NCBI GenBank assembly: GCA_001412365.1
Contig: LKUE01000257.1
Location: 1-5,233, forward strand
Length of the DNA: 5,233 nucleotides
Source of the DNA: Desulfuromonas sp. SDB
GTDB lineage: Bacteria; SDB-A
Direction: 5' to 3'
Shown: piece by piece, positions 5,229 through 5,233 of the stretch
Layout of the letters: the number at the start of each line of letters is the position of its first letter
Position numbering within the stretch: the first letter of the stretch is position 1
Position numbers and translations under genes: made by a program
The notes under the pieces: generated by a model
Database searches by the model: none
Told to the model about the DNA's origin: nothing
What the model saw: only the letters and a program-made list of their open reading frames with translations

Positions 5229-5233
5229 ATGCC

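Overview
The window looks like a piece of a Gram-negative chromosome or metagenomic contig from the Fibrobacteres-Chlorobi-Bacteroidetes side of the tree, possibly a Cloacimonadota-type lineage. This rests on three things: a secreted protein ending in a FlgD-like / type IX secretion (T9SS) sorting domain, a type IV prepilin, and a DUF401 membrane protein. The taxonomic guess is inference from gene content; no marker gene is present. All genes lie on the + strand.

Layout. (1) 2-1213: the C-terminal part of a membrane protein with PMT/TMTC-like transmembrane segments followed by TPRs; its start lies outside the window. (2) 1214-1404: an AT-rich intergenic region with a near-consensus sigma-54 promoter (-24/-12) about 40 nt before a prepilin gene, and a 21-bp imperfect dyad about 110 bp upstream of the predicted start site that could bind its activator. 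(3) 1405-1815: a 136-aa type IV prepilin. (4) 1863-2044: a copy of the start of the DUF401 gene, including its upstream bases, broken after 43 codons. (5) 2029-3775: an AT-rich unit with its own promoter-like sequence, a strong Shine-Dalgarno, a TTG-started gene for a 506-aa secreted beta-propeller-like protein, and a strong intrinsic terminator. (6) 3776-5073: a second, intact copy of the same sequence leading into the full 419-aa DUF401 protein. (7) 5074-5233: non-coding DNA with imperfect ACCACAGA/GAACACAG-type repeats and a repeated short hairpin.

The most notable structure is the long direct repeat (144 of 145 bases identical, plus a partly matching 21-bp lead-in) that brackets the secreted-protein unit. 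It reads as an insertion or rearrangement between a prepilin gene and a DUF401 gene that duplicated the 5' end of the DUF401 gene: the downstream copy stays functional and the upstream copy is a dead fragment. Within the lead-in, two promoter-like boxes are identical in the two copies and only the spacer between them differs. The downstream -10 box sits so close to the ATG that the DUF401 mRNA may be leaderless, which would fit its lack of a Shine-Dalgarno.

The genes do not form one obvious pathway. Three of them (glycosyltransferase-like membrane protein, prepilin, secreted sorting-domain protein) are cell-surface functions. No mobility gene, CRISPR array, tRNA or rRNA was seen.
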